64,000 bases of DNA from Chionoecetes opilio (lineage: Eukaryota > Arthropoda > Malacostraca > Decapoda > Majidae): positions 620,886 through 684,885 of the forward strand of contig JACEEZ010003598.1 in the NCBI GenBank assembly GCA_016584305.1, written 5' to 3'. How positions within the stretch are numbered: position 1 is the stretch's first letter; every line of letters starts with the position of its first letter. Positions 33,426-45,414 of this stretch are shown here, one piece after another. Position numbers and translations under genes: made by a program. The notes under the pieces were generated by a model that saw nothing but the letters and a program-made list of their open reading frames with translations, was not told the origin of the DNA and did no database searches.

Positions 33426-33620
33426 GTCAGTTCGTCTGTCGCCACCGTCTAGTCAACACGCACCCTCTCTGGCTCCTACTCTTGGATTACCATTGCTGAC
33501 AAGCAAAATAACACCAAACCTCTAAGATAATCCTGCACCAGGTGTTAACATTGTGACAGTGCTGTAAGAACAACGTAGATTGTTGTTACAAGAAATTATT
33601 CCTACGAACAGACTGAAAAT

Positions 33621-34391
33621 ATGGATCGGGCAAACGAGCGAACGACCTGTGATGACGAAAGTGAGCTGAATCAACTTATTGAATCGCTGTCCGAAGAATC
33701 AAAATCACTAGTGAAAGTGCTATCACTAATAATATCTGTTCAACTGACTGATAAACTTTCCAGTGTAATATCAGAACTGAAGGAAAAAGACAAGCAAATT
33801 ATTAATCTAGCAAGTGAAATGAACAACCTAAAGGACAAAGTATGTGACCTGGAAACAAGACTCGATAGTGTCGACCAATACGAACGTGGTGACACAGTCA
33901 TCTTCAGTGGCCCCTCACTACCAGCAGAAACTCACATGGAACACACAGCTAGTGTAGTGGTGAACACAATAAAGGACAAATTAAAGATAAACATCAAAGA
34001 ATCTGATATCAGTGTCACACATAGGCTTGATCCACAAAAACAGGAACGAAACAGGCCAATCATCGTTAACCTTATGAACAGAACCCTCAAACAAGATCTC
34101 ATTGGTGCATGCATACAACTGAAACCACAACTGTACATAAACGAAAGCCTAACTCCTACTCGCAAAAACTTGTTCAACACTATTCTCAACATCAGAAGAC
34201 AACATAAAGCAAAATTTCATCAGTGTTACACAAAAGACGGAACAATAATCATCAAGCTACGAAACTCCACCCTAAAACACTCAATATTTAATGATAAATC
34301 ACTGATGTCCTTCCTGGAGAAATACCCACAAATGATGGACACCTACCAGCAAAGTGTATCCCAGGCCAATTCAGCTACAGATAACAAGTGA
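33621..34391 (+). CDS. Non-LTR retrotransposon ORF1 protein (256 aa)
   Basis: The best preserved ORF1. It starts at MDRANERTT. Residues ~15-95 form a coiled-coil-like region, DQYERGDTVIFSGPSLP begins the RRM-like domain, and a basic C-terminal domain follows with HRLDPQKQERNRP and LKQDLIGACIQLKP. The upstream ATG used by the 10,687 copy is TTG here, which supports the MDRANE start. The Arg-to-Gly change in ERGD touches a normally conserved position. The protein would bind element RNA in the retrotransposition particle. Confidence 0.8.
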   Translation: MDRANERTTCDDESELNQLIESLSEESKSLVKVLSLIISVQLTDKLSSVISELKEKDKQIINLASEMNNLKDKVCDLETRLDSVDQYERGDTVIFSGPSLPAETHMEHTASVVVNTIKDKLKINIKESDISVTHRLDPQKQERNRPIIVNLMNRTLKQDLIGACIQLKPQLYINESLTPTRKNLFNTILNIRRQHKAKFHQCYTKDGTIIIKLRNSTLKHSIFNDKSLMSFLEKYPQMMDTYQQSVSQANSATDNK

Positions 34392-34439
34392 AACATAGAT
34401 GACACCACACACAAACGCTTCTACCATTGCTACTGACTA

Positions 34440-34850
34440 CCTTCGCTACCATTATTAGTGTCGTCTCTGTCATCTACTGTTATCATAGATGATACTGCTA
34501 CCAGCGTTACCTCTATTACTATTACTCTACTACCATCGCTACTACTGCTTTTGCTGACATCTATATCATTACTATTGTTTCCGTTGTTATCATCGCTACC
34601 ACTACCACAACTACTGGTAATGTACTATCATCACTACTACTGTTACTATTGTCATCGCTACCACTACCACTACTACTGCTAATGTACTACCATCACTACT
34701 ACTGTTACTGTTATCATCGCTACCACTACTACTGTACTACCATCACTACTACTGTTAATGTTATCATCGCTACCACTACTACTGTACTACCATCACTACT
34801 ACTATAAATTGTTATCATCGCTACCACTACTATTGTACTACCATCACCAC
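34440..34850 (+). repeat. ~50-bp ACT-rich minisatellite, copy 2 left
   Basis: Clean units with a 50-bp period (CATCACTACT at 34,691 and 34,741). It is split by the BEL/Pao insertion and resumes at 41,123. Confidence 0.9.
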
Positions 34851-35212
34851 TGTTGGATTTGCAAATTAAAATTAAGATGCATTTTTGAGACCCCCTGTAA
34901 TGGGGCGAACAAGGGTATGATATTTCTGATATATTGGCTTATTGTTATTGTAATATTTATCAGTTTTGTTAAATTTGTAGTTAATGTAATTATATTTCGC
35001 CACGTCAGTATTAGACGTCACGACGCCAAAGTGACGACTCACGACTGTCCACGTCATCGAAGCGACGTCAGCTGTTGTTAATTGTCAGAAATAAATGTTG
35101 TTGACTCTGAGCTCTCGTTCCATCTACACGTCCCTCTCCCGATCCGCCTGCCCGTCAATTTGGCAAGCCGGTTGTTGGCCCGCTACACCATATGTCTAGT
35201 TGGGACTTAACA
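34851..35212 (+). repeat. 5' LTR of BEL/Pao
   Basis: 362 bp, TGTTGGATTT to GGGACTTAACA. It carries TGACG-type palindromic words (GACGTCACGACG) in the U3-like half and AATAAA at about 35,089. Confidence 0.93.
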
Positions 35213-35214
35213 AA

Positions 35215-35232
35215 TGGTGCCCAGACCCGGGA
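35215..35232 (+). promoter_or_regulatory. Putative primer-binding site
   Basis: TGGTGCCCAGACCCGGGA, two bases after the LTR. The TGG start fits pairing with a tRNA CCA end. The tRNA is not identified. Confidence 0.7.
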
Positions 35233-35265
35233 AATAAGAACAAGCAAGATAGTTCCCAATCCGGC

Positions 35266-35911
35266 ATGATGACAGACGAGGATATTAAAAGGCTGGAAAG
35301 GAGGAGAGCGGCAGCGAAAGGATGGGTCACCCGCAGCGCCACGTCATTGACAACACGGTGTGAGCAGTCTGCAGTGACTACGATGGAGCTTGAGGACGCC
35401 ATAAGTGAATTTGATCGGCGCCTTGCTGCCTCGGACGACGCTCAGACGGCCGTTGAGATGGAGATTAGCGAACCTGAAAAGCTGGAGGAGGACATAGAAG
35501 CCGCCGACCTGTTTCGCCGCCGCGCAAGAATTCCAAGAGTAAAAGCAGCGCTAAGGTTGAACGAGTTGTTGGACCAAACAAGCCAGCGGGTGAGTTAAAA
35601 CAAAGTATAAGTGGATCTGTTGATTCAGTGAGGGGTAACGTTAACTTACACGTATTGAGTTACCAAAGTTCAGTGGTAACGTGCTTGAGTGGCAGTCCTA
35701 CTGGGAGCAGTTCAGGGCATTAGTGGGCGAGTCTAATATACCAGCAGTAAGCAAGTTTGGTTACCTTCGCTTTTCACTAGAGGGTGAAGCTAAGAGGCCG
35801 CTGCAAGGTTTGACTCTCACTGCTGCAAACTTTCCCGTCGCCTGTAATATGTTAGAGGAACGATTTGGAAACCTGAACGTATTGTTTTTGCCCACATACA
35901 GGCGCTGTTGA
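35266..35911 (+). pseudogene. BEL/Pao gag, N-terminal and DUF1759-like part
   Basis: The first frame starts at ATG 35,266 (MMTDEDIKRLERRRAAAKGW), with a predicted coiled coil rich in Glu/Arg, and runs to a stop at 35,598. The next part (about 35,657-35,911) reads LPKFSGNVLEWQSYWEQF, then KFGYLRFSLEGEAK and LEERFG, typical of the gag domain that precedes the zinc knuckles in BEL/Pao elements. At least one frameshift separates the two parts, and another follows 35,911. Gag forms the particle that packages element RNA. Confidence 0.85.
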
Positions 35912-36225
35912 ACATCAGTCTGCCTCCTAAGTCTTCTGGTTCTAAGTATACTGCTTTACTGTGGATATTGCAAGACCAACTTAACTCGCAATGTCCGCAG
36001 TTTGGAAGCCTTGGGAGTGAAAGGTGATCAGTATGGTATTGTGCTAACCCCTGTTATTTTGTCTCGTTTACCACATGATATTCGCATGAGTGGTCTAGGG
36101 AGGGTTTAGGCCACGAAAGTGATCTGACCTGGCTGATGAACTTCCTTAAAAGAGAAAATAGAACGGAGGGATCGGTCTGACTCCTACAAGGAAAACTGCC
36201 GTGGTGAGAGTCTCGTAGTGGCCCT

Positions 36226-37190
36226 TTGGCGTCTGAGAAGAAGAAAGTGCTCCATGGTACGGCCTCTGCCCTTGTAACCTCTTCAACAGCAGGTATGAGA
36301 AGGTGTGGGTTTTGTGGTAAGCCTCATTTAAGTGAAACTTGTACAAGTGTGGTTAACCTTACTCACGCCGAACTTGAAGAGAAAGTTTACATGTCAGACT
36401 TGTGTTTCAGATGCTTGGGTAAGGGTCACATTTCAAAGGGTTGTAAGGCTAAGTGTGGTAAGTGCGGAGGAAGACACAACATCCTCTTTTGTTTTAAGAA
36501 AATACCTAGAGAACCTGGTAACAGGAAGGTATGTGAAGAGTCTACACAACCTGGTAGAGAGAGTGTAATAGTAAGTGTTGAGGCTAACACACACCCCACA
36601 CCAGTGAGCCATGTAGGTGTAGCGCTCTGTAAGTTTGAGAAGAGTCGTAAAACTTTAACCCATACCTGTTGTGTTTTACAGACTGCTAAAGTGAATGTAT
36701 GCAATAGCAAGGGTGAAATTGTTCAAGCAACTGTACTTTTTGACACTGGTTCTGACAGATCATATGTTTCAAGTTCCTTGGTTAAGAAAGTAAAGCCTAA
36801 CTGGATGTGCTCTGAACCTGTAACATACTCTGCTTTGGTAACAGTTTATCTAAAAGCCATGTAAGTAATTGTATGACTTAAGACTTGAGGATTGTAAGGG
36901 TGTTATACATTTCTTTAGTTGCTATGGAAATCCCCTACTATTTGTGCTCCTTAGTGCGACCAGTGTACCTAAAGACAAGCTCAGGGGCTATGAATCCTTA
37001 CATTTGGCTGATGACTATTTACACAACCGTCACTTTACAGTAGATATTCTAGTTGGGATTGACTCTTACTGGAATTACATGCTTCCTAACCAGATATGCA
37101 AATTGAAGAGTTGGTGGCCAGGAGTCTGTCTTTGGATGGGTGTTTGTCTGGTTCGTGGAGTTCCCGTAATCAGCAGCGAGTAAATACGCA
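36226..37190 (+). pseudogene. BEL/Pao zinc knuckles and A17 protease
   Basis: The 36,226-36,864 frame has three CCHC-type knuckles: CGFCGKPHLSETC (about 36,304), CFRCLGKGHISKGC (about 36,403) and CGKCGGRHNILFC. They are followed by the aspartic protease motif DTGSDRSYVS (Asp codon at 36,742). After a break the protease C-terminal part continues at about 36,950-37,100 (HFTVDILVGIDSYW). The knuckles bind RNA and the protease cuts the Gag-Pol polyprotein. Stops at 36,862 and about 37,181 break the frame. Confidence 0.88.
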
Positions 37191-37271
37191 GCTCCTGAAT
37201 GTGAATGGTGTGTCCGAGCCTGAGTTGAAAAATTTCTGGGATTTAGAATCAGTGGATAAAAGCTAAGGAGA

Positions 37272-38860
37272 ATGTTATGGAAACAAGTGCCTTTAAACAA
37301 TGTTCAACAAAAGTTCAATGAGAGTATAAAATTTGTAAATGGCAAGTATGAGGTTGCATTGCCCTGGAAGTCTGATAAGTCTAGATCTCAACTACTGAAT
37401 AATGTAAAGATAGCGGAAAAACGGTTGCATCACCTATGTCATAAGTTTCAGAAGGAGCCGCACCTGAAGGCAGAATACGATGCTGTACTCAGGAATACGA
37501 GGAGGAGGGAATCTGTGAGGAAGTCCCACCTTCTGAACTGAAAAGTGTTCATCCCACTTACTACCTTCCTCACCGTCCGGTTGTGCGCGAGAGCCGCTCG
37601 TCCACCAAAGTAAAGGCCAGTATTTGATGCTTCCGCAGTCAGCTATAACGGTTTGTCGTTGAATGACTGTTTGGATACTGGTCCATCTCTTAATCCTGAC
37701 CTTGTAGAAACAATCTTGAGATTTAGGAGATGGCAAGTAGCATTCACGGCAGATATTACTAAGGCATTTCTGCAAATCAGTGTGCGCGAGGAAAATAGGA
37801 TGTACATAGATTCCTTTGGGAGTGCGAGAATAACGTACGTACGAGAGATTCACTCGTGTGCTTTCGGTAACAAAAGTAGTCCTTTCTTGCTTAATGCCAC
37901 CATAAAGTATCATCTAGATTCTTGTTCTGCCTCGGAGGTTGTGAATGAATTGAAAGATAATTGTATGTGGATGATTGGTTGTCTGGTGCTGATAATGTTG
38001 CAGAAGGTAAAGCTAAGTTCACTGAGGCATGTACTATCTTTGCTAAGGCTGGAATGACTTTGACTAAATGGACGTCTAAACAGTAAGAAAAATGATGGAA
38101 GAGTTTGATCAGGATGTGGCTGTGGGTGAGAATGAAGCGGTTAAAGTCTTAGGTATGCAGTGGGATGTATCTCAGGATTGTTTCAGCTTGGTGGGTTTAA
38201 TGTAAATACTCCTCTAGAGGTAGTATCTACAAAAGAGCTGTTCTTAGCCTTATAGCTAAGCTTTTTGACCCCCTTGGGCTCATAAGCCCCTTTATCATGT
38301 ATGTAAAAGGTACTATTCCAGGACGTGTGGAGGAAAGGTATTGAGTGGATGAAGTACTTCCAGACGAGTGTTACACAATTTTCAGAGATGGTTGACTAAT
38401 ATAAATGTGTTTCAGACATGGAATGTGAAGAGGTGTTATTTTCGTGGTGTTTCTTGGAAAACTTATGACAAATGTAGAGCTCCACGCTTATGGTGATGCT
38501 CAGAAAAGGGGTATGGAGCTTGTGTATACCTCAGACTTGTACAACCTACAGGCATATGTAAAGTTTCCTTGGTCATGTCTAGGGGGAGAGTAGCTCCCAT
38601 TAAGAGCATTACCTTGCCTCGCCTTGAGTTACTTGCTGGTCTTCTATGTGCTAGGCTGATAACCTATGTTAATTCTGGCCCTTCATCTTGATGTTCCTTT
38701 AATTTGCTGGACTGATTCTCGTGTTACACTTTCTTGGATTAAGGGAGACCCTCACAAGTGGAAGACCTTTGTAAGGAATAGGGTAACAGAAATTCAAGAG
38801 TTAACTTCCCCTAGCAATGGTATCACTGTCCAGGAAAAGATAATCCCGCTGACTTAATTT
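37272..38860 (+). pseudogene. BEL/Pao reverse transcriptase and RNase H
   Basis: RT starts at about 37,272 (KYEVALPWK, then NVKIAEKRLHHL). It continues across a frame change with YYLPHRPVVRE (about 37,560) and, in 37,653-38,057, NDCLDTGPSLNPDLVET and FTADITKAFLQISV, with the first catalytic Asp in FTADI. The catalytic YVDD is encoded at 37,964-37,975, one frame away from the preceding GNKSSPFLLNATI block, so a single-base loss lies between them. RNase H shows HAYGDA (about 38,482), ITLPRLELLAG (about 38,610) and CWTDSRVTLSWIKG (about 38,706). At least five frameshifts break the gene. They could be real or due to read errors. Confidence 0.88.
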
Positions 38861-38861
38861 C

Positions 38862-40030
38862 TAGGGGTGTGCTTGCGGAACAGCTGGTATTGAGTGAGAC
38901 GTGGCTGAATGGTCCAGCATGGTTGTCATCACCTCTCGGTCAACCTCAGCTAGAGAAGCAGTCACAGAGTGGTGAGACATGTGAAGAAGAGACGGTGACT
39001 GCTTGCCTGATTGCTAATGCATCTCATCCTGTGTTTGAGTTCACTCGGTGGGGTAAATTGAGTAAGGCTGTAAGTGTGGTTGCTTGGGTGATGAGATTCA
39101 TTAGCAACTGTAAGCTGAGAGGTGACAAAAGTAAGGGTCCTTTGACATATGAAGAATTGACTAAGGCTAAGACTAAGTTAATTTATTGTGTACAAAGGGA
39201 GGTTTACTCTAAGGAGATTGTTACACTTACTCAGGGGAAAACTATCTCTTGTAATTCCTCTTTAAGGAAACTTGACCCATTTTCTGATAATGAGGGCTTA
39301 TTGCGTGTCAAGGGACGCTTAGATAAGGCGAACATGTTGTATGAGAGTAAACATCCTGTCATAATTCCCGCAGGCCATGTTGCACGACTAATTATTATGT
39401 TTCAACATAATATACTTAAACATGCAGGTGTTGCTACCCTTGTTTCTTACTTTGAGAAACAATTACTGGATTGTGGGTTTACGAAGGATGTCAAAATCCA
39501 TATGTAGAACTTGTGTGTCCTGCCGTAGAATGATTCCAGGCTTGTAACCAACCAGTTGCCCCACTTCCAGAGATGAGAGTAACTCAAGCACCACCCTTTT
39601 CTACCACTGGTGTAGACTATGCTGGACCTATGTTTTGTTTGGATTTGCTGCCAAGAAGTTTATTTGCTACTGTTTACTTGTGCAGTTATCAGGGCTGTTC
39701 ACTTAGAACTTACTGACTCTCTGTCAAAGAAGGATTGTAAATTAGCTATTCGCAGGTTTGTGTCCAGGCGTGGTTTACCTAAAGTATTCTATTCAGATAA
39801 TGCTCAAAACTTTTGTTGGTGTTTCACATGAGTTGCAACACATGTACGGCCCTCTTGCTCCAAACTGGAAGTTTATAGTACCCCGTGCACCATGGTGGGG
39901 AGGCTGGTGGGAGGCTTAATAAGATCTGTTAAAGTTTCCCTTAGAAAGACAGTTGGAGGTAAATGTCTAACCAGAAGTGAATTAGAGACAACATTGCATG
40001 AAATAGAGGCTTGCATTAACTCTCGGCTTT
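38862..40030 (+). pseudogene. BEL/Pao integrase
   Basis: The frame 38,869-39,507 holds the N-terminal integrase zinc-binding region (HPVIIPAGHVARLI, HAGV), completed after a frame change by CRTCVSCRR (about 39,503). The catalytic core follows: GVDYAG (first Asp codon at 39,615), AVHLELTDSLS, FYSDNAQNF (second Asp at 39,796) and WWGGWWE (Glu at 39,911), a complete DDE set spread over shifted frames. The enzyme would join element cDNA to host DNA. Confidence 0.88.
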
Positions 40031-40042
40031 AAACCTTTATTA

Positions 40043-40603
40043 ATGAAGAACTTGGAAGCTCCCACCTTGTCTCCCTCACATTTCCTTATTGGGCGCACAA
40101 CTGGTGTTCAGGTAGAAGGTGTGAAAGATGTGTGCGTTCCCACCACTATACGTGATTTGTGTGTGAGAGAACAACTTAGACAACAACAACTTGAGAATTT
40201 CTGGAAGCTGTGGAGTAATGATTATATCAAAAATTTGCCTCCTGCTGTTAAGAGTTTTTTTCCCAGATGTAACTTAAAGAAAGGTTCAGTGGTTTTGATT
40301 AGGGAAGACAATGTACCTAGATACTATCCTGGCCTATTGGCGTTGTTGTAGAAGTTTACCCGGGTAAAGATAACTTGGTTAGGAGTGTGGAAAGTTAAGA
40401 CAGCTAAGGGTATTGTCTGTCGACCTATTCAGAGACTGCATGATTTGGAGATAAATAGTTGTAATGATAATGCTGAGATGGATGATAATAGCGAAAATGT
40501 ACGGTCAGGTGATGATGCTCAATCCTTTGTACACTTTGATGATGATGATACTGATACTGTTGGTACAGACCCGTATCATATACTAGAAAGGGGCGTAGGG
40601 TGA
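40043..40603 (+). pseudogene. BEL/Pao integrase-associated C-terminal domain
   Basis: The frame 40,043-40,351 has LSPSHFLIGR, LENFWKLWSNDYI and LKKGSVVLIREDNVPR, the pattern of the C-terminal domain (DUF5641-like) that follows the integrase in BEL/Pao polyproteins. One frameshift later, 40,385-40,603 reads TAKGIVCRPIQRLHDLE and an acidic tail, the normal end of the polyprotein. Confidence 0.85.
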
Positions 40604-40737
40604 AAGCCCTGTAAGGCTGGATTTGTAATATTGGTTGATAGGTAAGACTGACTTTATGCTGTTGTTGTTATGTTATGCTATATGCTAATGTTGGGTATCA
40701 TGATGATGTATGTATGGGAGTAAGGGAATGTATCCCA

Positions 40738-40750
40738 TGGTGGGGAGTTT
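40738..40750 (+). promoter_or_regulatory. Polypurine-like tract
   Basis: TGGTGGGGAGTTT directly before the 3' LTR, where plus-strand priming is expected. Confidence 0.5.
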
Positions 40751-41122
40751 TGTTGGATTTGCAAATTAAAATTAAGATGCATTTGTTGAGACCCCCCTGT
40801 AATGGGGCGAACAAGGGTATGATATTTCTGATATATATTGGCTTATTGTTATTTGTAATATTTATCAGTTTTGTTAAATTTGTAGTTAATGTAATTATAT
40901 TTCGCCACGTCAAGTATTAGACGTCACGACGCCAAAGTGACGACTCACGACTGTCCCCGTCCTCGAAGCAGACGTCAGCTGTTATTGTTAATTGTCAGAA
41001 ATATGTTGTTGACTCTGAGCTCTCGTTCCATCTACACGTCCCTCTCCCGATCCCGCCTGCCCGTCATTTGGCAAGCCGGTGTTGGCCCAGCTACACGCAT
41101 ATGTCCTAGTTGGGACTTAACA
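40751..41122 (+). repeat. 3' LTR of BEL/Pao
   Basis: 372 bp. It matches the 5' LTR apart from about ten single-base indels and a few substitutions. Confidence 0.93.
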
Positions 41123-41640
41123 ACTACACTGTTATTGTTTATCATCGCTACCACTACCACTGTCCTCCATCACTACTATGTTCCTATTGTCATCGCTACC
41201 ACTACCACTAACTACTGGTAATGTACTACCATCACTACTACTGTTACTGTTATCATCGCTACCACTACTACTGTACTACATCACTACTATGTTAATGTTT
41301 CATCGCTAACGCACTACTTCTTGTACTACCATCACTACTAACTGTTACTGTTATCAGCGCTACCACTACTACTGTACTACCATCACTACTACGTTTACTT
41401 TTTGTTATCGCTACACTACTCTGTACTACCATCACGTACTACTGTTACTGTTATCATCGATACCACTACACTACTACTGGAATGTACTACCATTCACTAC
41501 TTACTGTTACTATTGTCATCGCTACCACTACCACTACTACTGTAATGTACTACCATCATTACTAATGATACTGTGTTATCATCGCTACCACTACTATACT
41601 ATACTGTAACTCCATCGCTTTACTACTATTGCTTTATCAT
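41123..41640 (+). repeat. ~50-bp ACT-rich minisatellite, copy 2 right
   Basis: Continuation of 34,440-34,850. Indels become frequent from about here on. Confidence 0.85.
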
Positions 41641-41779
41641 CGCATTATTATTGTTTATTATTATATTATTATTTTATTATATTATTATATATTATTATTA
41701 TTATCAAGTAGTTTTGTTTACTATTATCCTATAATTATATTTTGTTATTATTATTATCATTATTTTTTGTTATTATTAA

Positions 41780-41815
<36 letters not shown>

Positions 41816-41840
41816 TACTTCTACTATTGTTTATTATTAT
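41641..41840. repeat. (TTA)n microsatellite
   Basis: TTA/ATT tract. The ORF of Leu, Ile and Tyr over it is an artefact. Confidence 0.9.
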
Positions 41841-41859
41841 ACTTACCACTAATCATATC

Positions 41860-44800
41860 GCATATGATTTAGTTTCTAAAACCGATATTATGGCACTATC
41901 ATTTTTTCTCTGCAAAAAATGAACAAATTATTGACATTATCTCTCTGCCATACGTGTTTTGCACCTGGCGCAGGTTGGAAACAAATTTATATTCTTGTCC
42001 TCTTTTTTTGTTATTAATTACTACCATTTCATGTTTTTTTATTTCCTTTATCCTCCTATCTTTACCACCATTTCGAACTTATTCCATTCTCGGTTCACTG
42101 AAACACTGATCCCAATTCTACATGACATTTGCCCTGGAACTTATAAATCAAATGTATGGCAATCTGTATTTTAATGCACTCTCGAATATTATGACCTCAA
42201 CATCATTCAACAATTTAACTACTTCCAGAGGTTTCTTCACAACTCAACATCATACATATAAACTCCAGATCGGTTACCAAAAACTTAGAAAGCTTCAGTC
42301 TTTTTTGGAGTGTCTAACCGTTCCCCAGGATATCCTTGCAATTTCTGAAGCCTGCTCTACGGCAAAGCAATAAACTCTATTTGAATTTACAGGATACCTC
42401 TCCCATCATCTCCATAAGAAAAACCGGGCTCGAGAGGGTGTCTCCCATTTTTGTGTTTGGGCAGATAAACTAATCAGAACAACAAAATGATCAACTCCTA
42501 GTTATATTGACATATAATAAATACAGTTAGAAATCCAGTAATTCTATTAACTTTCTTATTTTCGCTATATACAGACCCAAGAAAAGCATTTAGTGCCGTA
42601 GACCAATTTTCTGACTAAAAAATTGACTGGCAGTTAGTGAACAAGGCAATAAATAACAAAATCATTTTTAATTGGGGATTTCATATAATTTACTCGAACA
42701 CGAAACCCACGCACCAACAAACAATTTCCTTACAAGCATTCAACTTTAAATTTTTACTCCCACCGATTGTCCAGACCTAACCAGATTTCCAGATAGTGAA
42801 AATTTAAGCGCACCATCCCTTCTTGACCGATATATACACAAATTTTCTATGAACATTTTCATTTCAGGATAATACACTTTCCTATATCTGACCATCTACC
42901 GATTTTCCCCTGAAGAGAACCCATATCAGTCCCTTCCTTAACAATAACTATATAAAATTGAATTCAGAAACTCAATCCCTGAAAACAAGCAACTTTTTTC
43001 CCATAAACTAACAAATACGGTTTGGAACATCTTGTTCTCCTCAACTGATGTACGATTTAAACTTCAATGCATGTCTTAAAAAAATTAAATGACGAACTCA
43101 CCATGACTGCTTCCAATAACGAACAATTTGTTTCCGAAAAAGACTAAAAAAACCCTTGGATAACTACATCATTAATTAATATCATAAAATAAAAAACTAT
43201 TTATTAGGGATTATAAAATTGGTGCAATATCGAGCTTATTATAAAGGTACCGTAACACACTTAAAGTCATGATAAAAACAGCCCAAATTCTCACCTATAT
43301 GAACTATTTGACACAATTTTTAAAAATGATACTAAAAGAATATGGGAATGCCGTCAACCAACTTAAAATAATCATAAAAAACATAACCTTAACTACCTTT
43401 CCCTTAATACACAATACTTAGAGAGCCCTCCGAAATATCGGAGGCATTCATGGAATACTACGTCCAATCGCTCCTAAACGCGATCAAAACATTCCAACAT
43501 CTTCTATTGAGCCACACCGCTTCTTACGGGTGCCTACCCAGCTCTATGGCAGTTTCCCTCTTGTTCTTCCCACAAGATTTTACCTAAATTCATCAAATCC
43601 CTACGACAAAAAGGGTAATCCACACGAAATTCCAGTCTCCTTAATTAAGAAAATTCAACAAATGGCCATACGAGTGCTACCATTTCCTTATTGTTTTAAT
43701 CACTCTGTTTGAAAAGGGAGTATTTCCCAATGCCTGAAACACGCCACGTAAATTCCTATCCATAAAATGGCACAAAAGACACATCGCTAACTACAGACCA
43801 ATTCATTGCTCATACATTCTCAAAAATCTTGAAACTTAATGTAACACATTTCACGTTCCTTGTGCATTAATTCTACATTATCACCTGATACAATTTGGTT
43901 TTCGACAAGGTTTGGCACATTTGATGCGTTGCAAAATTTTCGGAAAAATTTACTTGACCTAGATTCACAATCTCTCCCTACTAAGCATTTTTCGTTGATT
44001 TTACTAAAAGCATTTGGGGATACGGTTAGACACGAATTCTATACTAAAACTAAAACATTATGGTATCCGTGCATCAGTCATGAACTGGTTTTAAAGATTA
44101 TCTCACTAACAGAACCAGTCTATAAAATTTCAAATCATTTTATCAACCACCCCGACAATAAAATATGGAGTTCCACTGGGTAGTTTAGGACCGATTCTAT
44201 TTCTAAATATATAAATTACCTTCCTCCATTTCGCTCGCCTTAAAACAATGCTCTTTGCCGACGATGCTACCTTTACTTTCTGGAAATGATACGAAATCAA
44301 TGTTTTAAATGGCAAAATCTAACCTAACATCTTCCATGAATGGTGTGTTGCCAATCGATTAACCGTTTAATCTAGTATAAAACTTTTTACATGTTTTTCA
44401 CTAACAGACACAAAACAATATTACGCATCTCTGAAATATACACAATTATATCATAAAATCAACCAACAACATAAATTATTGGGGAGTGACCATTTGACGA
44501 AGCCCTATCTTTTAAAAAAAACCCATATATCCAAACTTTGTCTGACACTATCTAGGATTGTATCACTATTTTATCAAGTTACAGACCTCATGCCAACGAA
44601 CGTATTATAAGATACTTTCAATGCCCATGTATCCCCATCTACAATACTGTGTCCCTATCTGGTGTAAATACATACCGCTAACACATCTTCTACCTTTATT
44701 TCGGATACAAAAGAAATTTATTAGAATTATTACAAAGTGATTATTTTTGCTCACACTCAAACACCCTTTATTTAAAGAAACGTGAAGTCCTTAAAATTGT

Positions 44801-44960
44801 TCGACCTTACAAATTACATATAGCACTACACATGTACAAAGTTTGTTCAACGAGGTAACATAACAACCCTGCTAACACACCCACAATTACTCCCACTCGC
44901 ACATGTGAAGACTCCGTGTACCCCCAGGCATAACTTAACAATTTTTCACATTCATTATCC
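41860..44960 (+). pseudogene. Endonuclease-RT of CR1-like element (copy 2)
   Basis: Frames shift repeatedly, but the order is clear: an N-terminal part with DILAISEA (about 42,333), matching the ISET-type motif of APE endonucleases, a YRP-type motif (about 42,570), GDF (about 42,673), and the RT region. RT shows FGTFDALQNF and AFGDTVRHEF (about 43,915-44,040), a G-rich turn at GVPLG-type sequence (about 44,168-44,180), and LFADDATFTF with the catalytic Asp pair at 44,251-44,280. The enzyme would nick target DNA and copy element RNA. Frameshifts look like indel noise. Confidence 0.78.
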
Positions 44961-45414
44961 TACTCTGTTCCCAAACTTATGGAATTCTGTGCCTAGTCAT
45001 TAAAATAATTATCCACAACACTTCATTCAAGATCATTTAAGAACCTTATAGTTATCTGAATACTAATTATACATTGCCCTACTACTATTTATGCACATTT
45101 ACTAGTTCATAGTGCTGGTCAATATTTGTTCTTTTTTTTCCTCATTTCCTGTAAATATATTGAAGCATGGTTGTAACATTTAGGATCTAGTACCACTAAA
45201 ACTTTTAATGTTAAGTAATTTATAGTAGTTATTAGTACTTGAGTATTTTGCTAGATGGCGACTTTTTATTTTTGTAAGAAAACCTTTATAGATGTTCTGC
45301 CCAAAAAGCATTGTTGCTCCAATGGCTACTTTGCATTTTTCAAATAACAAAATGACACTTATCATGTAAACCCCCCCTCTTGCAAGTATAATAAATTGTT
45401 TCAAGTTTTTCAAG
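44961..45414 (+). other. 3' end of CR1-like element (copy 2)
   Basis: Non-coding. It has AGATGGCGACTTTTT, AATAAA-like words (about 45,390) and TTTCAAG tail repeats. Confidence 0.6.

Larger units (their letters stand above)
34851..41122 (+). mobile_element. BEL/Pao LTR retrotransposon
   Basis: A complete 6.27-kb element: near-identical LTRs (TGTT..AACA), a primer-binding site, gag with zinc knuckles, A17-type protease, RT, RNase H, integrase, a C-terminal integrase-associated domain and a purine-rich tract before the 3' LTR. The order PR-RT-RH-IN and the DUF1759-like gag are those of the BEL/Pao group. Flanks ACCAC and ACTAC form a probable 5-bp target duplication with one mismatch. It is absent from the same site in copies 1 and 3, so it arrived after duplication. 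LTR differences are mostly indels, as expected of a young element plus sequencing error. No envelope-like ORF is seen. Confidence 0.93.
33426..45414 (+). mobile_element. CR1/Jockey-like non-LTR element, copy 2
   Basis: Bounded by TGTTA at 33,421-33,425 and 45,415-45,419, matching the uninterrupted RTC sequence GCTGTTACTGG in copy 2a. Contents: 5' UTR, ORF1, minisatellite split by a BEL/Pao element, (TTA)n, endonuclease-RT remnants, and a 3' end with TGTTTCAAG-type repeats. Without the BEL/Pao element it is about 5.7 kb. Confidence 0.8.

Noticed and set aside
36426..36710. Minus-strand ORF opposite the gag zinc knuckles
   Set aside because: Shadow of the plus-strand BEL/Pao frame.
41629..41922. 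97-codon Leu/Ile/Tyr ORF resembling a membrane protein
   Set aside because: It is a translation of the (TTA)n tract.
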